Shown piece after piece: positions 51,624-59,517 of a stretch of DNA of 64,000 nt. Numbering within the stretch: the stretch's first letter is position 1; every line of letters begins with the position of its first letter. The position numbers and the translations under genes are program-made. A model generated the notes under the pieces. It did not search any database and was not told the DNA's origin. It was given only the letters and a program-made list of their open reading frames with translations. This DNA comes from Pseudomonas maioricensis (GTDB lineage: Bacteria; Pseudomonadota; Gammaproteobacteria; Pseudomonadales; Pseudomonadaceae), in assembly GCF_022790535.1 (NCBI RefSeq), contig NZ_LOHG01000010.1, positions 191,827-255,826 of the forward strand. Reading direction: 5' to 3'.

Positions 51624-53276
51624 ATGTTAAAAAAAGTGAACACAGCCCTTCTGGGCCTGGCGCTGTCGATGGGACTTACGCCTTTGCATGCAGAAGAAGC
51701 CAAGAAAGTCGATGTGTTGTTGATCGGCGGCGGCATCATGAGCGCCACGCTCGGCACATGGCTCAACGAGCTGGAGCCGACCTGGACCATGGAAATGGTC
51801 GAGCGTCTCGACAAGGTTGCCGAAGAAAGCTCCAACGGCTGGAACAATGCCGGTACCGGTCACTCTGCCCTGGCCGAGTCGAACTACACCCCGTACGGTA
51901 AAGACGGCAAGATCGAGATCGCCAAGGCCATCGAGATCAACGAAGCGTTCCAGGTCACCCGTCAGTTCATGGCGTGGCAGGTCAAGAACGGCGTTTTGAA
52001 GAATCCGCATTCGTTCATCAACTCTACCCCGCACATGAGCTTCATGTGGGGTGACGATAACGTCAAATTCCTCAAGGCCCGCTACGAGGCGCTGAAAACC
52101 AGCCCACTGTTCGCCGGCATGCAGTACAGCGAAGATCAGGCACAAATCAAGCAGTGGGTTCCACTGATGATGGAAGGCCGTGATCCAAGCCAGAAAATCG
52201 CTGCCACCTGGTCGCCGCTCGGTACCGATGCGAACTGGGGCGAAGTGACTCGTCAATACGTTGCCAATCTGCAGACCAAGCCCAACTTCGACCTGAAGTT
52301 GTCGAGCGAAGTCAACGCGATTACGCGTAACAAGGACGGCAGCTGGCACGTCGAGTACAAAAATCTGAAAGACGGCACCACTCACGGCACAGATGCGAAA
52401 TTCGTGTTTGTCGGTGCGGGTGGCGGTGCGTTGAAGCTGCTGCAAAAAGCTGACATCCCAGAGGCTCGCGAATACGGCGGCTTCCCGGTCGGTGGTTCGT
52501 TCCTGGTGACCGAGAATCAAGACCTCGCTCTTCAGCACATGGCCAAGGCCTATGGTATCGCCTCGACTGGCGCGCCACCCATGTCCGTGCCGCACCTGGA
52601 CACCCGTGTGCTGGACGGCAAGCGCATGATCCTGTTTGGACCATTCGCGACCTTCTCCACCAAGTTCCTCAAGGAAGGCTCTTACCTCGACCTGCTGTCG
52701 ACCACCACGACTCATAACGTGTGGCCGATGACCAAGGTTGGTGTTGAGCAGTATCCGCTGATCGAGTATCTGGCTGGTCAGTTGATGATGTCGGATGACG
52801 ATCGCTTCAACGCACTGAAAGAGTACTTCCCACACGCCAAGAAAGAAGACTGGCGCTTGTGGCAAGCCGGTCAGCGCGTGCAGATCATCAAGCGCGATGC
52901 TGAAAAAGGCGGTGTGTTGAAGCTGGGTACCGAGGTTGTTTTCTCTCAGGACCGCTCTATTGCAGGCCTGCTGGGCGCTTCCCCAGGTGCATCGACTGCT
53001 CCTCCGATCATGATCGACGTGCTTGAGAAGGCTTTCAAGGACAAGGTTGCTACTCCAGAGTGGCAAGCCCGTATGCGCCAGATCGTTCCGAGCTACGGCA
53101 CCAAGCTGAATGGCTCGCCTGAGCGCGTTCAGCAGTCGTGGGATTACACTGCTGAAGTCCTGCAGCTGACCAAGCCGCCGGTAATCGACCCTGCGGCGTA
53201 TCCTGCTGCCAGCGCTGCACCGGCCAAACCGGCCAAGCCGCAGCCAAGCAACCCTGCTGCTGATATGGCGCTGTAA
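51624..53276 (+). CDS. mqo: Malate:quinone oxidoreductase
   Basis: A 550-residue FAD enzyme that oxidises malate to oxaloacetate and feeds electrons to quinone at the cytoplasmic membrane. FAD site VDVLLIGGGIMSATLGTWL, then the Mqo signature SSNGWNNAGTGHSALAESNYTP, FVFVGAGGGALKLLQ, GEYGGFPVGGSF-type loop and LLGASPGASTAPPIMIDVL. It begins with a signal-peptide-like stretch (KKVNTALLGLALSMGLTPLHA), found in one Pseudomonas Mqo subgroup, and ends in an Ala/Pro/Lys tail. ATG 51624 fits this subgroup; ATG 51597 directly abuts GGAGGG. Confidence 0.95.
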   Translation: MLKKVNTALLGLALSMGLTPLHAEEAKKVDVLLIGGGIMSATLGTWLNELEPTWTMEMVERLDKVAEESSNGWNNAGTGHSALAESNYTPYGKDGKIEIAKAIEINEAFQVTRQFMAWQVKNGVLKNPHSFINSTPHMSFMWGDDNVKFLKARYEALKTSPLFAGMQYSEDQAQIKQWVPLMMEGRDPSQKIAATWSPLGTDANWGEVTRQYVANLQTKPNFDLKLSSEVNAITRNKDGSWHVEYKNLKDGTTHGTDAKFVFVGAGGGALKLLQKADIPEAREYGGFPVGGSFLVTENQDLALQHMAKAYGIASTGAPPMSVPHLDTRVLDGKRMILFGPFATFSTKFLKEGSYLDLLSTTTTHNVWPMTKVGVEQYPLIEYLAGQLMMSDDDRFNALKEYFPHAKKEDWRLWQAGQRVQIIKRDAEKGGVLKLGTEVVFSQDRSIAGLLGASPGASTAPPIMIDVLEKAFKDKVATPEWQARMRQIVPSYGTKLNGSPERVQQSWDYTAEVLQLTKPPVIDPAAYPAASAAPAKPAKPQPSNPAADMAL

Positions 53277-53340
53277 CACGCCTTATCTTCAGAGGTACCG
53301 GGTGAAGCGGTCAGCAATGGCCACTTGAAACCCGAACCAG

Positions 53341-53377
53341 AAACCCGGCACTGCCTTAATGGCATTGCCGGGTTTTT
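53341..53377 (+). terminator. Rho-independent terminator of mqo
   Basis: AACCCGGCA (53342-53350) pairs with TGCCGGGTT (53366-53374), with an inner TGCC/GGCA stem, and ends in TTTTT. It lies 65 nt after the mqo stop. Confidence 0.92.
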
Positions 53378-53568
53378 GCGTTTCAGGTCCCGAGGTTTTT
53401 AAAAAAGCGACTGCTTAATAACCACATATAAGTATGGGTTTAATCGACTAAAACCTCAGGCTTGAAAATCACGTTTGCCTGGCTTGATAAATAAGCTATG
53501 TTGTAAGACGTCGTATAAGATAATTCGATCTTGTACGCGTCACCAATAAACAATAACAAGGAACAACC

Positions 53569-54003
53569 ATGACCAAGAGTTTCAAACTGCTCGCTGCATT
53601 TCTCTGCCTGTTCAGTGGCTACATTGCAACTGCCCAGGCGTCGGATCAGGCTGATGTAGAAAAGGCTGTCGATCAACTTACCCAAGCCATGTGGCACAAA
53701 GATATTGCGCAACTGCAGGCGTTGACCGCTGAGAACCTCACTTACGGGCACTCCAGCGGAAACATCCAGGACAAGAAAGCTTTTATTGCCGATATCGAAA
53801 CCGGCAAGAGCGCTTTCAACAGGCTTGAGATGCAGAAGCAGCACGTCACCCTGTCGGGTGATACCGCGCTGGTTCGCAACCACTTTTCCGCCGATGCAGT
53901 GAACAGTGGCAAGGTTGTCCCTACCGAAATCGAGAATTTCCAGATCTGGCAGAAGCAGGGCGGGAAATGGCTGCTGATCGGACGTCAGGCGTTCAAGTTC
54001 TGA
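53569..54003 (+). CDS. Exported NTF2-like (DUF4440/SnoaL) protein
   Basis: A 144-residue protein with a Sec signal peptide (KSFKLLAAFLCLFSGYIATA, cleavage after AQA) and a small alpha+beta barrel: VEKAVDQLTQAMWHKDIAQLQALTAENLTYGHSSG, DKKAFIADIETG, LVRNHFSAD and IWQKQGGKWLLIGRQAFKF. Periplasmic NTF2-like proteins of this sort have no assigned reaction. AAGGAAC precedes ATG. A perfect REP hairpin follows its stop. Confidence 0.85.
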   Translation: MTKSFKLLAAFLCLFSGYIATAQASDQADVEKAVDQLTQAMWHKDIAQLQALTAENLTYGHSSGNIQDKKAFIADIETGKSAFNRLEMQKQHVTLSGDTALVRNHFSADAVNSGKVVPTEIENFQIWQKQGGKWLLIGRQAFKF

Positions 54004-54040
54004 TGTAAGTCTAAGCACCGCTTTCATAAGACTGCACTGT

Positions 54041-54095
54041 CTGTTGGAGCGAGGCTTGCCCGCGAATGATTTGCGGGCAAGCCTCGCTCCAACAG
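54041..54095. repeat. Perfect single REP hairpin, CTGTTGGAGCGAGGCTTGCCCGC type
   Basis: Arms of 23 nt (54041-54063 and 54073-54095) are exact complements with a 9-nt loop GAATGATTT. Sits between convergent genes and probably stabilises or ends both transcripts. Arm family (TTGGAGCGAGGCTTGC) differs from others here. Confidence 0.95.
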
Positions 54096-54126
54096 GGCAA
54101 TTGTCAGCGCCTACAAGTTCTGTGCG

Positions 54127-55359
54127 CTAGCCACAACTCGACTGAGTCCTCACGCTCGTCTCTAACCACAGTTCGTCCAGATTGCTGAATCCCCATTCCT
54201 TCGCTGATTCACGGCCCACGATGCGGTCCTGACCCACTAACGCCGCGAGGTTGACGGTGGTCTGCGCGATGTACTCATGGTTGTTGGCGCAAAAGAACAC
54301 CCGGACCTTGGGTGTGAGCAACGACTTCTCATGCTGCTCGGTGACCACGCCAATTCTTCCGCTTTGCAGGCGAACCAGCGCGCCGACCGGATAAATGCCG
54401 ACGCATTTGACGAACGCCTGGAAGACTTTTTCATCAAAGTGACCTTGCCATTGGGCCATGCGGTGAATGGCTTCGGCAGGCCCCCAGGCTTCTTTGTAGG
54501 GGCGGTCCGAGGTGACGGCGTCATAGACATCGCATACCGCGCCCATCCGGGCGAACAGGCTGATCTGGCTGCCAGCCAGTCTGTGCGGGTAACCCGTGCC
54601 ATCGATCTTTTCATGGTGATGCAGGCAGACGTCCATGACGCGCGAGCTGAAATGCTGGCTCTGCATCAACATATTGGCGCCACACTCGGAGTGGCTGCGC
54701 ATGGTCATGAATTCCTCATCGCTGAGCGCGCCTGGCTTGTTCAGGATGGTCAACGGGATCACCACTTTGCCAATGTCATGCATCAGGCCTGCGATACCCG
54801 CCTCGTGAACCAGTGCAGGCGGCAGCCCAAGCTGGCGGGCGAGGGCGATCATTAGTGCGCAGACCGCGACCGAGTGCATGTAGGTGTATTCATCGCAGGT
54901 TTTCAGGCGGGCGAGGCTAATCAAAGCGTCAGGATGTCGAGAAATCGAGTCGGAGATTTCCTCGACCAGTTCGCTGACCTGCTCCATCTCAATGACCCGG
55001 CCCATGCGCAAATCGCTGAACATCTTCTCGACTGCCGCCCTGGAGTGAGCGCAAAGCTTGAGCGACCTGGAGATTTCCTGATTGAGTGCAACACGGTGCG
55101 GAATCGGTCGGCTGGCGATGGTCCGCAGGCTGGTGGGCAGCGTTGGGTCTGGTTGCAGCGAGGTGGCGGGTATCGGGCTGGCGCCTCGGCTGTCATCAAT
55201 CCAGAGTTCAGCGACTCTGGCATCAAGGATGCGTTGTAAGTCATGCTCGTTCGAGAGCATGAATCCGTGTTTCCAGAATGACTGCTCTATCCCTGAGCCG
55301 CAGAATTCGTGTACGTACATGCCAAGCCGCAGCTCGGTCACAGAGATATGTTTCAGCAC
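54127..55359 (-). CDS. HD-GYP-domain cyclic-di-GMP phosphodiesterase
   Basis: A 410-residue protein with an N-terminal DUF3391 domain (VTELRLGMYVHEFCGSGIEQSFWKHGF) and an HD-GYP domain. Metal-binding residues are intact: HSVAVCALMIALAR, MHDIGK (His194, Asp195), RSHSECGANML, HHHEKIDGTGYP (GYP at 256-258). It should hydrolyse c-di-GMP, favouring motility. The start is GTG at 55359. It lies 76 nt downstream of a chemoreceptor gene on the same strand, so the two are likely co-transcribed. Confidence 0.93.
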   Translation of the reverse strand: MLKHISVTELRLGMYVHEFCGSGIEQSFWKHGFMLSNEHDLQRILDARVAELWIDDSRGASPIPATSLQPDPTLPTSLRTIASRPIPHRVALNQEISRSLKLCAHSRAAVEKMFSDLRMGRVIEMEQVSELVEEISDSISRHPDALISLARLKTCDEYTYMHSVAVCALMIALARQLGLPPALVHEAGIAGLMHDIGKVVIPLTILNKPGALSDEEFMTMRSHSECGANMLMQSQHFSSRVMDVCLHHHEKIDGTGYPHRLAGSQISLFARMGAVCDVYDAVTSDRPYKEAWGPAEAIHRMAQWQGHFDEKVFQAFVKCVGIYPVGALVRLQSGRIGVVTEQHEKSLLTPKVRVFFCANNHEYIAQTTVNLAALVGQDRIVGRESAKEWGFSNLDELWLETSVRTQSSCG

Positions 55360-55435
55360 GATAATGACTCGCTTTTGTTATGGCTGAATTTCACGATCAG
55401 CGCATTCGGAGCTGATCGGGCTTTTCCCGCGGTTG

Positions 55436-57058
55436 CTACACCGAGAACCTCGCTACCAGACGATTAAGGCCTACGGCCAGTTGCGACAGCTCATTACTGG
55501 CCAATGAGGTCTGGCTGGCCGCTGATGAGCTTTGTGAAGATAGATCGCGGATGCTCACCAGGTTCTGGTCAACCGAGCGCGCGACTTGCGCCTGCTGCTC
55601 TGACGCCGTGGCAATCAGCATGTTTCTCTCATTAATGTCGGAGATTGCAGAGGTGATTTCCTTGATCGCGATACCGGCCTCATGGGCAATCTGCAATGTC
55701 GACCCGGCTTCAAGCGTGCTTTGTTTCATCGACTGCACCGCCAGCGTCGAGTCTTTCTGGATGCCCTGAATCATCTGCTCGATTTCCCGGGTAGACGTCT
55801 GGGTCCTGTGGGCCAGTGCGCGGACTTCGTCGGCCACCACGGCAAACCCGCGACCTTGTTCACCGGCGCGTGCTGCTTCGATGGCGGCGTTCAAGGCGAG
55901 CAGGTTGGTTTGTTCGGCGATGGAGCCAATCACGTCCAGCACCTTGGCAATATGCTGTGCCTGGTTGGCCAGGCCTTCGACTTCAACGCCGGTGCGCTCG
56001 ACCGTGGTGCTGAGTTTTTCCAGCGAGGCGATGGTCTGGCTGACGCGTTCCTGCCCGGTTCGGGCCGAGCGTTCTGATGCCTGGGTTGATTGAGAGGCAG
56101 CAACCGCATTGCGTGCGACCTCTTCGACAGCAGCGGTCATCTCGTTAACGGCCGTGGCTGCCTGTTCGGTTTCCATACTCTGACGCTGGATACCGGCATT
56201 GGATTCTTTGGTGATCGAGCTCATTTCCTCGGCAGCGGAGGCGAGTTGTCCTGATGAGTCCGATATGTGCTGGATCGTGCCTTTGAGACTCGCGAGCATC
56301 GTTGCCGTGGCAGTCTGCAGCTCGGTCATTTCATCTGCGCCGCTGATTTCGACCGTCGTGCGTAAGTCGCCGTCGGCAATCTTGCGGGTGGTGATCAACA
56401 AGGTTTGAATAGGCTGGGTAATACTTCGGGTAAACGCCACCGCTACAACTATCGTTACAAGCACGGCGATAACAATGAATATCATTGATATGTAGCGCCC
56501 GCTGGTAAAACTTCCATCCGCGATGGCGCCAGACTGATCTGCACCTTTCTCATTAATGGCAATCAACTCCTCGATCGAGTTTTGCAGTGCCACGGCCTGA
56601 GGCTTGGAAGTGTCTTGTATGAATACCGCCATTTCCTGGTAGGTGCGGGTTTTACTCAGCTCCATCAGTTCGTCGATTTTGCTTTGGTAGGAACTGACGT
56701 TGGCCGAGACTTTATTGAACAGCTCTTTCTCGTCAGCGCCACCGACCATCGGTGCATAGTCTTGAGTGGCGGTGCTCAAGTTGGCTTTAAGTTGATTGAT
56801 TTTCTTGATCGATGCTTCGCCCTGGCGTGCGTCATCCATGACAAAACGCCTCGCGTCCAGGCGATACAGAAGCATGGCGGTCTCTATCCTGCCAGCCTGT
56901 CTGACGCTGGGCAGCCAGTTATTTTGCAGGTCGGATGCGGAGTCATGGATGTCGTCCATTTTGAGCAGCGAGGCAACGCCAAGGCCGATCAATAATGAAC
57001 AGATGATGCCGAAGCTGAACAGGGCTCTGGTGGTCAGTTTTATATTTCTTGTTTTCAT
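55436..57058 (-). CDS. Methyl-accepting chemotaxis protein
   Basis: A 540-residue chemoreceptor. First membrane helix (ALFSFGIICSLLIGLGVASLL), a periplasmic four-helix-bundle sensor (4HB_MCP; residues 32-190) with NWLPSVRQAGRIETAMLLYRLDARRF, second helix ISMIFIVIAVLVTIVVAVAFT, HAMP, and the signalling domain with the hairpin tip IAEQTNLLALNAAIEAARAGE. No CheB/CheR pentapeptide at the C-terminus. The ligand cannot be read. Downstream partner is an HD-GYP protein, linking taxis and c-di-GMP. Confidence 0.95.
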   Translation of the reverse strand: MKTRNIKLTTRALFSFGIICSLLIGLGVASLLKMDDIHDSASDLQNNWLPSVRQAGRIETAMLLYRLDARRFVMDDARQGEASIKKINQLKANLSTATQDYAPMVGGADEKELFNKVSANVSSYQSKIDELMELSKTRTYQEMAVFIQDTSKPQAVALQNSIEELIAINEKGADQSGAIADGSFTSGRYISMIFIVIAVLVTIVVAVAFTRSITQPIQTLLITTRKIADGDLRTTVEISGADEMTELQTATATMLASLKGTIQHISDSSGQLASAAEEMSSITKESNAGIQRQSMETEQAATAVNEMTAAVEEVARNAVAASQSTQASERSARTGQERVSQTIASLEKLSTTVERTGVEVEGLANQAQHIAKVLDVIGSIAEQTNLLALNAAIEAARAGEQGRGFAVVADEVRALAHRTQTSTREIEQMIQGIQKDSTLAVQSMKQSTLEAGSTLQIAHEAGIAIKEITSAISDINERNMLIATASEQQAQVARSVDQNLVSIRDLSSQSSSAASQTSLASNELSQLAVGLNRLVARFSV

Positions 57059-57329
57059 GCCGAGATACCTCGAATCGCCACACTGCGATAGCTGAGATTC
57101 AACTGATCTATCTCATGGCGACTTGCCATCAATGTAGTCGCCACAATGTGAAAAAACCATCACCTGTGTAAAAAAGTTTTGTTGTTTGCACAGGGCGGGT
57201 TATTCAAGTCCATCGGCGTTTATAACTGAAACTTTAAGGGCTTCAAGAAGTGGTTTATTTGACGCCATTAAATATTAATTGGATCCACTTGGTTAAGTTT
57301 AAAGTTGCAAAGCTTACTAACTATTGGTG

Positions 57330-58292
57330 TTATGTTATATCCGCTGCGGCTTGCGATGTATCAGTAAAGAGCAATGCCTTGAGTCCGCCTTCGGCTTCGG
57401 CGTCGGGGAACTCCGGCGGGTTCGCCAGGCGTTGCTCGAAGCGGAGGGCCGGAGATTCGATGGCGGTGTGGTTTATCAGGAAACTGGAGCCCAGGCTTGG
57501 TTCATTCATGCAGGCCAGCACCTGACCTCCCGGCACTAGCAGCTCCGGCATACGCCGCAGCACTTTCTGGTAATCCTTGTCGAGCAGGAAGCTGCCGCGC
57601 TGGAAGGAGGGCGGATCAATAATAACGAGGTCATAAGGCCCGGATTTTTTGACCTTTCCCCAGGACTTGAACAGCTCATGATCCAGAAAGCTGACGTTGC
57701 GCAGGTCATGCTGATTGAGGCGATGGTTCTCGCGGCCGCGGGTGAGTGCCGCCCGGGACATGTCCAGGTTGACCACGTGTTCAGCGCCGCCTGCGATGGC
57801 CGCGACGGAAAAGCCACAGGTGTAGGCGAACAGATTCAATATCCGTTTGCCCTGCGCGTTAGCACGCACCCAGTCGCGCCCGTAACGCATGTCCAGAAAC
57901 AGCCCGCAGTTCTGCTTCCTGCCCAGATCGACCTTGAAGTGCAGACCGCTTTCAGTGATCTGCCATTCTTCCACTCGTTCCCCCAGCAGCCACTCGGTGG
58001 TGCTTTCCGGCAAGTAGCGGTGTTGCAACAACAAGGTGTGTGCCTTGCTATTCAGCCATTGCGGCGTGCGGGTCAGTTCCAGCAGCAATTCGGTCAGCGC
58101 GTCCAGTTCGGGCTTTGCAGGCTCGCGGAACAGCGAAACCAGGACCACGCCCTGCATCCAGTCGACGGTGAGCTGCTCAAGTCCTGGCCAGACGCGGCCC
58201 CGGCCATGAAACAAACGCCGGGTTTCATCGGGCGCGGTTTGCAGGGCATCAAGCAGATGCTGGTTAAGGATGGCGAGTGCTTCTGGGGTCAT
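57330..58292 (-). CDS. Class I SAM-dependent methyltransferase, RlmI/RlmK-like
   Basis: A 320-residue protein. N-terminal EEWQITESGLHFKVDLGRKQNCGLFLDMRYGR is the strand-rich segment of rRNA m5C/m7G methyltransferases; the Rossmann domain has ILNLFAYTCGFSVAAIAGGA (motif I), VVNLDMSRAAL, and the catalytic motif IV VIIDPPSFQRG. It resembles the RlmK half of RlmKL and RlmI, so the substrate is probably 23S rRNA, but this short stand-alone form has no assigned target. Probably single; the AEC gene upstream is 66 nt away on the same strand. Confidence 0.85.
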   Translation of the reverse strand: MTPEALAILNQHLLDALQTAPDETRRLFHGRGRVWPGLEQLTVDWMQGVVLVSLFREPAKPELDALTELLLELTRTPQWLNSKAHTLLLQHRYLPESTTEWLLGERVEEWQITESGLHFKVDLGRKQNCGLFLDMRYGRDWVRANAQGKRILNLFAYTCGFSVAAIAGGAEHVVNLDMSRAALTRGRENHRLNQHDLRNVSFLDHELFKSWGKVKKSGPYDLVIIDPPSFQRGSFLLDKDYQKVLRRMPELLVPGGQVLACMNEPSLGSSFLINHTAIESPALRFEQRLANPPEFPDAEAEGGLKALLFTDTSQAAADIT

Positions 58293-58358
58293 GACAGGCG
58301 ATCAGTGGCGAAAGGGCGCGACATGTTAAACGTTATCGATGCCGGACGGGCAGCGACG

Positions 58359-59294
58359 TCAAGCCGGATGGCTGATCAGGTACAGGCAGATCGACAGCGT
58401 CACCAGCGAGCCGAGGGTCGAAACCAGAATTGTGCTGGAGACCAGTGACGCCTCGCGCTTGTAATACTCGGCCAGCATGAACGGGCCAGTGCCGGTGGGC
58501 AGTGCACTAAGCAGCAGGGCGGCATTGGCCCACAAGAGCGGCACGTCGAAGACATGAAACACCAGCACCCAGGTCAGCAGCGGGTGGCCGATCAGCTTGA
58601 TCAGAACCAGTAGCGATGTCCCCTCGCGTGTGCCTTGCTGTTTTTCGGCGAGGAACAAGCCAAGCGCGACTAGTGCGCAGGGGCTGGTCGCCGCACCCAA
58701 GAGGCTGAGCAGTTTTTCCAGGGCACCGGGAAGCGGCGCGCCGGTGCTGGCCCATAACGCGCCAAGGAGCGGAGACACCACAAGAGGGTTTTTCGCCAGC
58801 GCCAGGAATACTTTGAAGGCAATACGGTGCGGCCTGCGTTCGGTTTGCAGCCCGACTTCCACGCAGACCAGCGCCAGGCCAAATAATACGCATACCACCA
58901 GAAGCGCCCCGACCAGCGCCGGTTCCAGTCCTTCCTGGCCGAGCACCATTACGCACAGAGGAATGCCGATATAACCGGCATTGGCATAGGAACCACCGAG
59001 CGCGTCGATACTGGCGTCGGCCAGGTTAGTGCCTTTTTTCCAGCGCAGCAGCAGCGTGATGACGAATACCGACAAGGTGCTCAACGTGAAACCGATAACA
59101 AAACCCGGGTGCCAGATCTGTTCCCAGGTGGAGGTTGCCGTCACGCTGAACAGCAGTGCTGGCAAACACAGCCAGACCACCATCCGGTTGATTTCCGATG
59201 CAGCGTTGGGCCCCAGACGATTTGTACGACGGCAGATGAACCCCAGCAGGATCAAGGCAAAAATCGGCAGCAATACGTTGAGAACAGCAAACAT
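58359..59294 (-). CDS. AEC-family (auxin efflux carrier-like) transporter
   Basis: A 311-residue membrane protein with about ten helices. Start FAVLNVLLPIFALILLGFICRR, central GGSYANAGYIGIPL (the AEC motif with Asn/Gly/Pro), SLLGAATSPCALVALGLFLA and the last helix GSLVTLSICLYLI. Members export or import malate, malonate or small acids. The substrate is unknown. It lies upstream of, and perhaps with, the methyltransferase gene. Confidence 0.9.
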   Translation of the reverse strand: MFAVLNVLLPIFALILLGFICRRTNRLGPNAASEINRMVVWLCLPALLFSVTATSTWEQIWHPGFVIGFTLSTLSVFVITLLLRWKKGTNLADASIDALGGSYANAGYIGIPLCVMVLGQEGLEPALVGALLVVCVLFGLALVCVEVGLQTERRPHRIAFKVFLALAKNPLVVSPLLGALWASTGAPLPGALEKLLSLLGAATSPCALVALGLFLAEKQQGTREGTSLLVLIKLIGHPLLTWVLVFHVFDVPLLWANAALLLSALPTGTGPFMLAEYYKREASLVSSTILVSTLGSLVTLSICLYLISHPA

Positions 59295-59517
59295 TCAGGC
59301 CAGACCCGTTGCGCACAAACAGGCTGGCAAGGTTAAGGATGAAAATCGTTAGCGTCCAATCTATTTTTCCGGCCTTGGGAGCGCCGTCTATCTACTGGCC
59401 GCTCCGGGTAAGAATATTGTCACAACCGGGCTTTAGCCTCGAAGTCCACACATTGCTCGGCTCCCGGTGCTTGTCTGACGGACCGCAATGGCCCCTCATT
59501 CCCGGTGAGCACCCGCC

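Noticed and set aside
51627..53279. Antisense frame of 550 codons over mqo
   Set aside because: Shadow of the mqo gene; its product shows no domain.
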